This document shows, piece after piece, positions 1-8,962 of a stretch of 60,066 nucleotides of DNA. The notes under the pieces are model-generated. The model saw only the letters and a program-made list of their open reading frames with translations, was not told the DNA's origin and did no database searches. Location of the stretch: the NCBI GenBank assembly GCA_902783005.1, contig CACZPI010000075.1, positions 1-60,066 on the forward strand, given 5' to 3'. The DNA is from an uncultured Ruminococcus sp. Its GTDB lineage: Bacteria > Bacillota > Clostridia > Oscillospirales > Ruminococcaceae. Position numbers and translations under genes: made by a program. The stretch's first letter is position 1. Every line of letters starts with the position of its first letter.

Positions 1-894
<894 letters not shown>

Positions 895-913
895 TTATTT
901 GCTAACCTCATTC

Positions 914-942
914 ATTATACCATATTGTAATTCTTTTGTCAA
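914..942 (-). promoter_or_regulatory. Promoter of eno
   Basis: Read on the minus strand, TTGACA (942-937) and TATAAT (919-914) are separated by exactly 17 bases. Both hexamers are perfect sigma-70/SigA consensus, which suits a highly expressed glycolytic gene. Confidence 0.9.
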
Positions 943-1068
943 TATCTTCATAGATTTTTTACAGCAGAGCATGTCCCGGGATTGTCCCGCCCGGAGCTGT
1001 TACAGAGCATTCCATTCAGGATCATCTGTGAATTTGATCTCAATTGCCGCCAAGATCTTCCAGCACAC

Positions 1069-1097
1069 TTGACAAATGCGACAAAATCGTGTATAAT
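1069..1097 (+). promoter_or_regulatory. Promoter of FIST-GGDEF gene
   Basis: TTGACA at 1069-1074 and TATAAT at 1092-1097 have a 17-base spacer, a perfect consensus match. The start codon chosen at 1171 lies about 70 bases downstream. Confidence 0.9.
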
Positions 1098-1170
1098 TAT
1101 GTTAAATATTGCGTAAACGATTTGAATGATCCGATTCCGAGTATCCCAAGTATACAAGAGGAGATCAAGT

Positions 1171-2910
1171 ATGAAACAGTTTCAGCTCGCCTACCACGAC
1201 ATTCCCACATTGCAGCGGGAGCTGCAAAAGATCCGGCTCTGGAAAAAGTCTGCCGTGCATTCACACACCGTATTCCAGATCCTGGCAGAACATCCCAGAC
1301 GCGAGGTCGTCGATTCCATCTGTTCGCAGATCCGTCGGTCGATGCCGGATGCGCTGTATTTCGGCTGTTCTACAAGCGGGAGCATTATGAACGGTGCCAT
1401 TGCACCCGATGAGATCGTTATTATCTGCAACATCTTTGAATACCCCTCCACCAAAACCATGCTGCTCCAGTATACGCTGACCAGTGAGACGGCCGCGGAT
1501 GTTACCGCTTCCCTGCTGGAGGTACTGCAGGACAATCCGTGGGTCAAGTGTGTCGAATTCTTTACAACGATACGCGGCATGTCGATGACCGAATTCTGCG
1601 ACGGTCTTGGAAAGGCAAGACCGGACATCCGTATTTTCGGCGGCGGTGCCTACAACTACGAACCTGACGGAAATGCCTGTGTATTCTCCTCGGTCGGTGA
1701 ATGGAACGAGAACAGCGTCGTATTCTGGCTGATCGGCGGTGAGGATTTCCATGTGGAGCTGACGCATATCACCGGCTGGAAGCCGCTTGGCAAGGTATTT
1801 CATGTCACACGCTCGGAAGGCAGCCGGCTGATCGAGCTCGATCATATGCCGGCCTATGCGGTCTACTACAAATACCTCAATATCCGGAACGATTCCCACT
1901 TCTTCACGAATACACTGGAATTTCCATTCTTCTACGAGCACAACGGCATCAATATCCTGCGTGCGCCGGTCTCCAGTGAGCCGGACGGATCCCTCATCAT
2001 GACCTCAGATATGGAGGAAAATGTACAGGCAAGGCTTGCCTACGGTGACCCGCAGACGATTTTGGAAAGTGTACGCAATGAAGGCCGCATCATCCGGGAT
2101 TTTGCCCCGGAATTGATCTGGGTGTTCTCCTGTGCAGCACGCCGTACCTTCTGGGGCGACTCCGAGGTATCCAAGGAAACTGAGCCTTTCCAAGCCATGG
2201 CGCCGACCTCCGGCTTTTATACCTCCAGCGAATTTCTGCGCACAAACGGCTATGTCAACCAGCATAATGTCACGCTGGTCGTGGCAGGTATGCGTGAGGG
2301 TGATCCCGTTGCCGTCGATAAAACCGAAATGGAGATCGACGAGAGTGTCTTCACCGGCAAGGTTTCGCTCATCAACCGCCTTGCCTCCTATATCAATGCC
2401 GCGGTGCGGGATCTGGAATCCGCCGCGATCAGGGACGGCATGACGCATCTGTATAACCGCGCAGAGATCCAGCGGCGAATTGCAGAACGCCTTGCCTCCG
2501 GAAAGCCTCTGTCCCTGATTATGATGGACATTGACAATTTCAAATCCGTTAATGATACCTTCGGCCATCAGGAGGGCGACAATGTCATTATCGGATTGAC
2601 GGAGCTGCTGCATTCCGGAATCCCCGAGCACAATCCCGATGCCTCTGCCGGCAGATGGGGCGGTGAGGAATTCATGCTGCTGATGCCTTATGAGCTCGAA
2701 TATGCGCAGCGCGCTGCTGCAAGGATCTGCAAGGATTTTTCAGAGCTGCAATTCCCGAAGGCAGGCGGTCAGACACTCAGCCTCGGTGTGACACAGGCTG
2801 ATCCCGAGGAACCGCTTGACGACCTTCTCATCCGGGTGGACAAGGCGCTTTACGAAGCGAAGCAAACCGGCAAGAACCGCTGCGTCATCTATCCGGCACC
2901 CCAAAAATAA
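1171..2910 (+). CDS. FIST-domain sensor diguanylate cyclase (GGDEF)
   Basis: The 579-residue soluble protein has an N-terminal FIST sensory region (roughly 20-400) and a C-terminal GGDEF domain (roughly 425-575). FIST domains are thought to bind small ligands. The GGDEF domain should make cyclic di-GMP from two GTP; the active-site loop reads GGEEF from residue 497, preceded by the DGMTHLYNR entry motif. The allosteric RxxD inhibition site that often precedes the loop is absent; the spot reads NPDA. ATG 1171 is preferred over an upstream in-frame start at 1126 because GAGGAG lies directly before it. No signal peptide or membrane helix is seen, so it is probably cytoplasmic. Confidence 0.9.
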   Translation: MKQFQLAYHDIPTLQRELQKIRLWKKSAVHSHTVFQILAEHPRREVVDSICSQIRRSMPDALYFGCSTSGSIMNGAIAPDEIVIICNIFEYPSTKTMLLQYTLTSETAADVTASLLEVLQDNPWVKCVEFFTTIRGMSMTEFCDGLGKARPDIRIFGGGAYNYEPDGNACVFSSVGEWNENSVVFWLIGGEDFHVELTHITGWKPLGKVFHVTRSEGSRLIELDHMPAYAVYYKYLNIRNDSHFFTNTLEFPFFYEHNGINILRAPVSSEPDGSLIMTSDMEENVQARLAYGDPQTILESVRNEGRIIRDFAPELIWVFSCAARRTFWGDSEVSKETEPFQAMAPTSGFYTSSEFLRTNGYVNQHNVTLVVAGMREGDPVAVDKTEMEIDESVFTGKVSLINRLASYINAAVRDLESAAIRDGMTHLYNRAEIQRRIAERLASGKPLSLIMMDIDNFKSVNDTFGHQEGDNVIIGLTELLHSGIPEHNPDASAGRWGGEEFMLLMPYELEYAQRAAARICKDFSELQFPKAGGQTLSLGVTQADPEEPLDDLLIRVDKALYEAKQTGKNRCVIYPAPQK

Positions 2911-2916
2911 AACACG

Positions 2917-2947
2917 AAGCCTCTTCGGATCCGTTCCGAAGAGGCTT
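2917..2947. terminator. Bidirectional terminator
   Basis: A 13-base perfect inverted repeat (2917-2929 and 2935-2947) has A-rich sequence on one side and TTTTT on the other. It can end both the GGDEF gene and the convergent cation exporter gene. Confidence 0.85.
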
Positions 2948-2971
2948 GCTCATTTTTAGGGGGGTTGGGGC

Positions 2972-4102
2972 TTACAGCACATCAATATCCATGGTAATGC
3001 GGAATGTCCAGTCCGGATAGGCTTCCCGGATATCCTGGGTGATATGGGCATACAGATCATCACGATCCTCATACCCGTAGTCAATGATAATGTCAAAGGC
3101 AGCCGTCTTCTTTTCCGTATCTGCGTAAAAACCGTGCATCTGCAGCACATTGCCGTGCTCCATCACAATGCGGGTGACTGCTGTGCGCATTTCCTTGACA
3201 GTGTCGTTCTTGGTATTGTATGCATAAATGCCGATTCCGGTCAGCAGAACACCGTGCTTCAGAAATACCTGATCGGCAATGCGGCGCTCCATCTGGTCAA
3301 TGGATTCCGCATCCAGCGTATCCGGAACCTCTACATGGACGGAACCAATGATCCGGTCAGGGCCGTAGCTGTGCAGGATCAGGTCAAATACCCCCTGTAC
3401 ATCCGGATCCTCATGGATCGTCTTGCGGATCTCGCTGAGAAATTCCGGCTCCATGCGCTTGCCGAGAATATCGTCAAGCGTTTCGGCCAGCATCTCCACA
3501 CCGGCCTTAATGATGACAAGGGAGATCACAACACCCACGACCGCTTCAAGCTGCACGCCGACAAGCAGGTACAGAATTGCACATGCCAGCGTCGCCACCG
3601 ACAGCACTGCATCAAAGGAGGCATCGGATCCGGAAGCGATCAGCGCCGAGGAATGCACACGTTCTCCGACGGATTTCACATAGCGTCCGAGAATCAGCTT
3701 GACAATGACGGCCGCACCGACCACGATCAGCGTCACAATGCTGTAATCCGGCGTCTCCGGCTCAAAGAGCTTGCGCACCGATTCCACGCCGGCGGTAATA
3801 CCGGCATAGAGAACGATGGCGGCAACTACCATTGCGGAGAGATATTCGATCCGGCCGTAGCCGAGCGGATGCTTTTTATCCGGGCGCTTCCCTGCCAGCT
3901 TCGTACCGACGATCGTAATGACCGAGGAAAGCGCGTCGCTGAGATTATTGACGGCATCAAGCACGATCGCGATGGAATGCGAAAGCAAGCCGACTGCTGC
4001 CTTGAATGCCGCCAGGAACAGATTTGCAAAGATGCCGATGATGCTGGTCCGGATGATCATTTTCTCGCGGGATGCGGGAGTGGTTTCCTGTTGCTGATTC
4101 AT
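2972..4102 (-). CDS. Cation diffusion facilitator (CDF) metal exporter
   Basis: This 376-residue protein belongs to the CDF family, which exports divalent metals in exchange for protons across the cytoplasmic membrane. The N-terminal half has about six hydrophobic helices with the family signatures HSIAIVLDAVNNLSDALSS and HPLGYGRIEYLS. The C-terminal third is hydrophilic and matches the CDF cytoplasmic dimerization region. The membrane metal quartet reads N52/D56 and D160/D164, lacking the histidine usual in zinc exporters; N/D-rich quartets are associated with manganese-type members such as MntE, so manganese export is the favoured inference. The start is ATG 4102, preceded by AAGAGG. The gene appears to stand alone, downstream of the VWA unit. 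Confidence 0.9.
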   Translation of the reverse strand: MNQQQETTPASREKMIIRTSIIGIFANLFLAAFKAAVGLLSHSIAIVLDAVNNLSDALSSVITIVGTKLAGKRPDKKHPLGYGRIEYLSAMVVAAIVLYAGITAGVESVRKLFEPETPDYSIVTLIVVGAAVIVKLILGRYVKSVGERVHSSALIASGSDASFDAVLSVATLACAILYLLVGVQLEAVVGVVISLVIIKAGVEMLAETLDDILGKRMEPEFLSEIRKTIHEDPDVQGVFDLILHSYGPDRIIGSVHVEVPDTLDAESIDQMERRIADQVFLKHGVLLTGIGIYAYNTKNDTVKEMRTAVTRIVMEHGNVLQMHGFYADTEKKTAAFDIIIDYGYEDRDDLYAHITQDIREAYPDWTFRITMDIDVL

Positions 4103-4211
4103 AAAAAGAGCCTCTTTTCAATGATAATCTGATTTGCATAACACAAAGCAAACATGCCCGCAAATCATACTGCGCCCCCTGCATCAGCAGCGGGCGCAGA
4201 AGTTGGCCAAA

Positions 4212-5906
4212 TTACATCTGTGCATTGAACAGACTGCCGAGCTTGTAAACAACATCCTCGGAATCCGCATTGATGGTCGCGGCTTCATTGATCGCGGAGA
4301 GCTGGCCGAGTTCATCGAGATTCGCATTGTAGCCGATGGTGTAGACCGGAATGCTCAGGGACTTGACAATCCCGTCGATTTTATTCAGATTGCATCCGAC
4401 ATTCTGGTCGCCGTCACTGAGGACGAACAGCATGAGCTTCGCATCCGGAATATCTGCCTTGGCCTCCTGGAGCATCTTGATGCCCTGCAATACTGCATCA
4501 TAGGTGGCCGTCGCACCGCCGGAGGACAGATCCTGTACCGCGCCGGTGAAGTAGGAACGCTGATCCAGGTCAAACTTTCTGATCGGCAGGTTGACATATA
4601 CATCCGAATCATAGGATACCAGGCCGATATAATTCTCGCTGCTGATGTACTGGGATGCGCTGACCAGCGAGGTTTTGAGCTGATTCAGGGGCATGCCGGC
4701 CATACTGCCGGAAATATCTGCGACGAATACTGCAACGACCGGACGGCCGTTATCCTTCTCCTGCTTCCAGAGCTGCTGGGCGCTCAGGAGGGTCACTGCA
4801 TCGAAATCCGGTTCCGTGGGCTTGTAATCATTATTCTGGTTGAAGCCGTAGCGGGTGGCAGCCTTCTGCTGGTCATCGCTCAGGCAGAATTCCGTGAAGG
4901 CACGCAGCACCTCTTCCTTCTCGCTGCCGATGTTGCCGACCTCATACAGCGGATTGTCATGGCGGGCACCGAACGGGAAGAACTTGTACTTGCTCTGGAG
5001 GGTGGAATCATTCTGGTAGGTCTGGAGCTCCATAATGCAGGCATTAAGCGAACCGCTCGACATGGCCGAACGCATCTGCTGCGTCGTATAGCAGACAAAC
5101 GGTACATTGGACTGGAATTTCTGAAATTCCGAGGTCGCCTGAACGCTCAGCGGATCTGCATTGTCAAAGGAATAGAGCGACGATACCAGGAAATTCAGAC
5201 CGGTGGAGCTGGTATACGGATAAGTATAGCCCATGGAAACCTTGCCGTCCTGGGTGGCGCGGGTCACGGTCTCAATGGTAATGCTGCCGTAATCGGCCGT
5301 CAGTGTCTTGACCATATCGCCCGAAAGCAGGATGCCAGCAACATTGCCGACAAGCCGGTCGGTGCCGTTCTCCGTGGAAAGCTCAGCGCCGCTGGCCTCT
5401 GCCATGGTGCCCCACATGGAATTGGAGGGGGTGTATGCATCCGGGGCATACTTGCCGGAAACGATGTAATCCGAAGCCATACCGGAGGAGAGATTGCGGA
5501 TGGATACCGACATGCTCTTGCCGGATTCTGTCCGCTCATGCATGGCATTGAACTGCTTGGCAGCTTCATTGAGCCAGCCGTCCGTGCCGGTGCCGGACTT
5601 CTCCGGGGAAGCAAAGATCTCGATATTGACCTGACCGTCACCGGTCACCGTCAGCGGATAGGATTCAATATCCGGAAGAGAGCTGGCAAGGGAGGTGCCG
5701 CTGAAATCCACCGTGGCCTTGCGTGCCTCTACCTCTGTGACATTGACATTGCGCAGCAGCTTGTTCATCTGCGTAACGGCTTCCTCCTCGGAAATCTCGT
5801 AGGAGGTCTTGCCAAGATTATTGGTCAGCATTACGCCGCCGACAATCGCACCTGCGACCAGGACGCCGATGATCGCCAGTGTTTTTACAGAACTGTTCTC
5901 TGCCAT
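4212..5906 (-). CDS. Membrane-anchored solute-binding-like / VWA domain fusion
   Basis: This 564-residue protein has a single N-terminal hydrophobic segment (about 9-28), so most of it is probably outside the membrane. Residues ~90-385 resemble an extracellular solute-binding fold, including a late FCLSDDQQKAATRYGF segment typical of such proteins. Residues ~390-564 form a von Willebrand A domain with a complete MIDAS metal site: D397-x-S399-x-S401, a threonine near 466-468, and D498 in SDGD. The start has AAGGAG upstream. It lies 19 bases after a small membrane protein gene read in the same direction, so the two are probably co-transcribed. The ligand is unknown; the combination suggests surface capture or adhesion. 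I do not recognise a named gene. Confidence 0.8.
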   Translation of the reverse strand: MAENSSVKTLAIIGVLVAGAIVGGVMLTNNLGKTSYEISEEEAVTQMNKLLRNVNVTEVEARKATVDFSGTSLASSLPDIESYPLTVTGDGQVNIEIFASPEKSGTGTDGWLNEAAKQFNAMHERTESGKSMSVSIRNLSSGMASDYIVSGKYAPDAYTPSNSMWGTMAEASGAELSTENGTDRLVGNVAGILLSGDMVKTLTADYGSITIETVTRATQDGKVSMGYTYPYTSSTGLNFLVSSLYSFDNADPLSVQATSEFQKFQSNVPFVCYTTQQMRSAMSSGSLNACIMELQTYQNDSTLQSKYKFFPFGARHDNPLYEVGNIGSEKEEVLRAFTEFCLSDDQQKAATRYGFNQNNDYKPTEPDFDAVTLLSAQQLWKQEKDNGRPVVAVFVADISGSMAGMPLNQLKTSLVSASQYISSENYIGLVSYDSDVYVNLPIRKFDLDQRSYFTGAVQDLSSGGATATYDAVLQGIKMLQEAKADIPDAKLMLFVLSDGDQNVGCNLNKIDGIVKSLSIPVYTIGYNANLDELGQLSAINEAATINADSEDVVYKLGSLFNAQM

Positions 5907-5925
5907 GATGATGACTCCTTTCGTG

Positions 5926-6618
5926 TCAATCCTCCCCGCCCTGCTGCATCAGCTCCTGCCGCGGGGCAGAAGAGTCGTTGCGCAGTTCGCGGAGTGCTTC
6001 GGTGATGTTTTCCAGATTGAGATTTTCCAGATCACGGGAATCTCCGATCTGGGAGATCTCAATGATCAGGTTATCATATTGTGACAAAAGCTGCTTGTTC
6101 TGTCCGAGTACATGGTGGATGAATTCCGTATGCACCGGCAGCATGCCGTGATCCTCCGGATCAAGAATGGTCATGCGGTTGAGCAGGCGCTTCATATTGG
6201 CAAACAGGCAACCCTGTACGTCATCACTGACAGACATGAAGGGGCTGTCGCCGTCCTGCGACTGGCCTGCAAGCAGCGCCTTGAGTGCGGTCTGCTTCTG
6301 GTAGAACAGATCAAGCTGCCGGATCGCCTGCTCCAGCTCGGAATTGAAGGGGTTATTCTTCCCGATCCAGTTCTCCAGGGCATCACGGTAATCCTGTACA
6401 TCACGCAGCTTATCGAGACGAACAATCCGCCGCTTTCCCGTCAGCTTCATGATCCCGTAATTCACGCCGACAAATACGGCCAGGCTGATCACCAGTCCGA
6501 TTCCGGCCGCCGCAGGTCTGGCGCCCAGATTCCCGATACCGCGGGAATACAGCATGATCTCTGCAATGACGAAAAGAACATTGAAGATCCCCATTGCCAC
6601 GAGAGTCTCTTTTTTCAA
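5926..6618 (-). CDS. Two-helix membrane protein of unknown function, VWA partner
   Basis: The 230-residue product has two N-terminal membrane helices (about 7-25 and 34-56) followed by a charged, mostly helical cytoplasmic domain. I choose TTG 6618 as start because GGAGGTG lies 7-8 bases upstream. The in-frame ATG at 6651 overlaps the promoter's -10 box and so could not be in the transcript. The longer frame to 6717 runs into the divergent pullulanase promoter. It precedes the solute-binding/VWA gene by 19 bases and may anchor or signal for it; that is inference from position only. No catalytic motif is visible. Confidence 0.75.
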   Translation of the reverse strand: MKKETLVAMGIFNVLFVIAEIMLYSRGIGNLGARPAAAGIGLVISLAVFVGVNYGIMKLTGKRRIVRLDKLRDVQDYRDALENWIGKNNPFNSELEQAIRQLDLFYQKQTALKALLAGQSQDGDSPFMSVSDDVQGCLFANMKRLLNRMTILDPEDHGMLPVHTEFIHHVLGQNKQLLSQYDNLIIEISQIGDSRDLENLNLENITEALRELRNDSSAPRQELMQQGGED

Positions 6619-6649
6619 CAGCCACACCTCCCACTGAAATTCTCTATTC

Positions 6650-6678
6650 ATTATAGCACAACCGGATCCAAAAGTCAA
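6650..6678 (-). promoter_or_regulatory. Promoter of the VWA unit
   Basis: On the minus strand TTGACT (6678-6673) and TATAAT (6655-6650) are 17 bases apart. The -10 box overlaps an ATG at 6651-6649, which rules that ATG out and supports the TTG start at 6618. Confidence 0.85.
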
Positions 6679-6710
6679 TATTTCCGGTATGATTCCGAAA
6701 AACAGTCTCG

Positions 6711-6739
6711 TTGACATTCCGTGACCAGTGTGCTATACT
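6711..6739 (+). promoter_or_regulatory. Promoter of pullulanase gene
   Basis: TTGACA at 6711-6716 and TATACT at 6734-6739 are separated by 17 bases. It sits back to back with the promoter of the VWA unit, 33 bases away. Confidence 0.85.
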
Positions 6740-6758
6740 GTATTCTGAGGTGATAAAG

Positions 6759-8648
6759 TTGGATTACGAGACGATTGACCGGAAATACCCGTGTCATGCA
6801 CCGCTTGGTGCGCTGTGGAGCAGGACGCGGACGGTATTCCGCATCTGGGCACCGTGTGCAGAGTCGGTGTGGGTGCAGCTTTATGATGCAGATGATGCGG
6901 ATGCGCCCTTTGTCGTGCTGCCCATGCGCAAAAGCTGCGGCGTCTGGGAGGCGGCTGCGAATGGAGATCTTCATGGAATATACTACACCTACCGGATCCG
7001 GACAGACGGTGTGGAACAGGAAACGCCGGATCTATTTGCCATGGCCTGCGGTGTCAACGGGCAGCGCAGCATGGTCGTGCAGCTCTCCCGCACAGATCCC
7101 GAAGGATGGGAAGAGAGCCGGCCTGTACGTCTGGACAGCCCTGCGGATGCCGTGATCTGTGAGGTGCATGTCCGCGATTTTTCGGCGGATGCATCCGGCG
7201 GATTCCGGAATCGTGGGAAATATCTGGCATTTACCGAGGAGCATGTGACCAATTCCGCTGGCGATCAGATCGGTCTGGCTTACCTCGAATCGCTTGGCGT
7301 CACACATATTCATCTGCTTCCGGTGATGGATTTTGCTTCCGTGGATGAATCGGATGCACAGGCGGGCTTCAACTGGGGCTATGATCCGGTGCAGTATTTC
7401 ACGCCGGAGGGCTCGTATGCAACCGATGCCGGAAACGGCACTGTCCGCATCCGTGAGCTGAAATCGCTCATTCTGGCTGCGCACCGGCATCATATCGGCG
7501 TGATCCTCGATGTAGTCTACAATCACACCTATGCCCTGGAGGAATCTCCCTTCAGCCGGACGTTTCCGGGGTATTTCTACCGGCATGACGGGAACGGATA
7601 CGCCAACGGCTCCGGATGCGGGAATGAGATCGCTTCGGAACGGATAATGATGCGCCGGATCATTGTGGAGAGTCTGTGCAGATGGGCGCAGGAATACAAG
7701 CTCGACGGCTTCCGGTTCGACCTGATGGGGCTTTTGGATATGGAAACCTTACAAATCGCACAGCGCCGTCTTCGGCAGATCAATCCGGAGATGCTCCTTT
7801 ACGGAGAAGGATGGACAGGCGGGGTTTCTCCCCTTCCGGAAACACAGCGTGCCGTGAAGCAGAATGCACGACTTCTGCCCGGATTTGCATTTTTCTCCGA
7901 CGATTTCCGGGACAGCGTCAAGGGCAATGTCTTCATTGACACCGCACAGGGCTACGTCAACGGGAATCCCGCAGAACGCGATCACATCAAAAAAGCGCTC
8001 TGCGGCGGGGTCAGCCATCCTGACGCCGGTATTCCTCCGGAGGAATGCTGGACAGATACACCCCTGCAATCGGTCAATTATGTAGAGGCGCACGACAATC
8101 TGACATTCCGCGACAAGCTGTTTCTCTCCATGCCGGGCGCCGCAGAGGAACGCCTGCTGCTCGCAGATAAAATGGGAGCCGCGCTGGTCTTCTTCTCACA
8201 GGGAATCCCCTTCTTTCAGGCCGGGCAGGAATGGTTCCGCTCCAAGCCGCTTCCGGACGGCACCTTCGATCACAACAGCTACCGCTCCCCGGACAGTGTG
8301 AATGCATTGCGCTGGGATCAGGTCACCCGGTACCGCGAGCTTGTGAACTATTACCGCGGATGTATCGCGATCCGGAGGAAATTCCCGGAATTCCGTCTGC
8401 GGGATGCCGAAGCCGTCCGCAGACTTGTCCGCTTTGCAGAGCTTGATAACGGCGCCTTATGTGTGGAAATCGGCCGTTTCCGGCTGTTTCTCAATCCCGG
8501 AGATCAGGAATTGCAGGTTTCTCTGCAAGGTGAGGTCTATGCAGACGGGGAACGCGCCTGTGATGCTCCGCTGTATCAGGCAGAGGGTGAAGCCTGCATT
8601 GCGCCCGGTTCCCTGCTGCTGATCCGGGCAGAGGATGCTGCATTCTAA
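6759..8648 (+). CDS. pulA: Type I pullulanase (GH13 debranching enzyme)
   Basis: Pullulanase hydrolyses alpha-1,6 branch points of pullulan, starch or glycogen. The 629-residue product has an N-terminal CBM48-like domain (about 10-110) and a GH13 barrel. The type I signature appears as FNWGYDP, and region I as VVYNHTY. The catalytic residues by motif are D321 (DGFRFD), E350 (YGEGW) and D446 (EAHDN). I use TTG 6759 as start: GAGGTG lies 6 bases upstream, and a longer reading frame from 6711 would start inside the promoter's -35 box. There is no signal peptide, so the enzyme probably works inside the cell on glycogen or imported maltodextrins. Confidence 0.93.
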   Translation: MDYETIDRKYPCHAPLGALWSRTRTVFRIWAPCAESVWVQLYDADDADAPFVVLPMRKSCGVWEAAANGDLHGIYYTYRIRTDGVEQETPDLFAMACGVNGQRSMVVQLSRTDPEGWEESRPVRLDSPADAVICEVHVRDFSADASGGFRNRGKYLAFTEEHVTNSAGDQIGLAYLESLGVTHIHLLPVMDFASVDESDAQAGFNWGYDPVQYFTPEGSYATDAGNGTVRIRELKSLILAAHRHHIGVILDVVYNHTYALEESPFSRTFPGYFYRHDGNGYANGSGCGNEIASERIMMRRIIVESLCRWAQEYKLDGFRFDLMGLLDMETLQIAQRRLRQINPEMLLYGEGWTGGVSPLPETQRAVKQNARLLPGFAFFSDDFRDSVKGNVFIDTAQGYVNGNPAERDHIKKALCGGVSHPDAGIPPEECWTDTPLQSVNYVEAHDNLTFRDKLFLSMPGAAEERLLLADKMGAALVFFSQGIPFFQAGQEWFRSKPLPDGTFDHNSYRSPDSVNALRWDQVTRYRELVNYYRGCIAIRRKFPEFRLRDAEAVRRLVRFAELDNGALCVEIGRFRLFLNPGDQELQVSLQGEVYADGERACDAPLYQAEGEACIAPGSLLLIRAEDAAF

Positions 8649-8653
8649 AGAGC

Positions 8654-8682
8654 AAAGCTCCTTCCCGGCCGGAAGGAGCTTT
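8654..8682. terminator. Terminator between pullulanase and DUF3789 gene
   Basis: A 12-base perfect inverted repeat (8654-8665 and 8671-8682) with a five-base loop lies just after the pullulanase stop. It also lies 3' of the small minus-strand gene, but no long T run follows on either side. Confidence 0.65.
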
Positions 8683-8686
8683 CGGT

Positions 8687-8797
8687 TTACGCGGCTCTTT
8701 GCTGCATCCTGTCCGCCTGCCCTGCTGCTGCACACAGGCATGCTGCAAACATGCCGACGGTACCGCCGAAGATACACCCTAATATAAAGCTCAGCAT
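8687..8797 (-). CDS. DUF3789-like micropeptide (36 aa)
   Basis: A 36-residue reading frame begins MLSFILGCIFGGTVGMFAAC and has one hydrophobic helix followed by a short charged tail (GQADRMQQRAA). An excellent AGGAGG ribosome site lies seven bases before the ATG, so translation is likely. The pattern, a short helix with GGTVGMF, a cysteine-rich exit and AAGxAD, matches my memory of the DUF3789 family of ~34-residue proteins found in Firmicutes and their phages; the role of that family is unknown. It faces the pullulanase terminator. It is easily missed because of its length. Confidence 0.7.
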   Translation of the reverse strand: MLSFILGCIFGGTVGMFAACLCAAAGQADRMQQRAA

Positions 8798-8962
8798 TCC
8801 ATCGCCTCCTATGATATTTTATGCTATTCTTCCCGCTTTGTCCCGCATTTATGCCAAAATGGAAAACGCGCAAAGTTTTCACCGGTTTTTCACAGTTTTT
8901 TCACCAACGCGCTTCTGAACTGTGATACAATACCCACATAGAATGTGAAGGGAGCGTGTACT

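Noticed and set aside
6711..6758. Earlier start for pullulanase at 6711
   Set aside because: That codon lies in the -35 box of its own promoter; the TTG at 6759 has a proper ribosome site.
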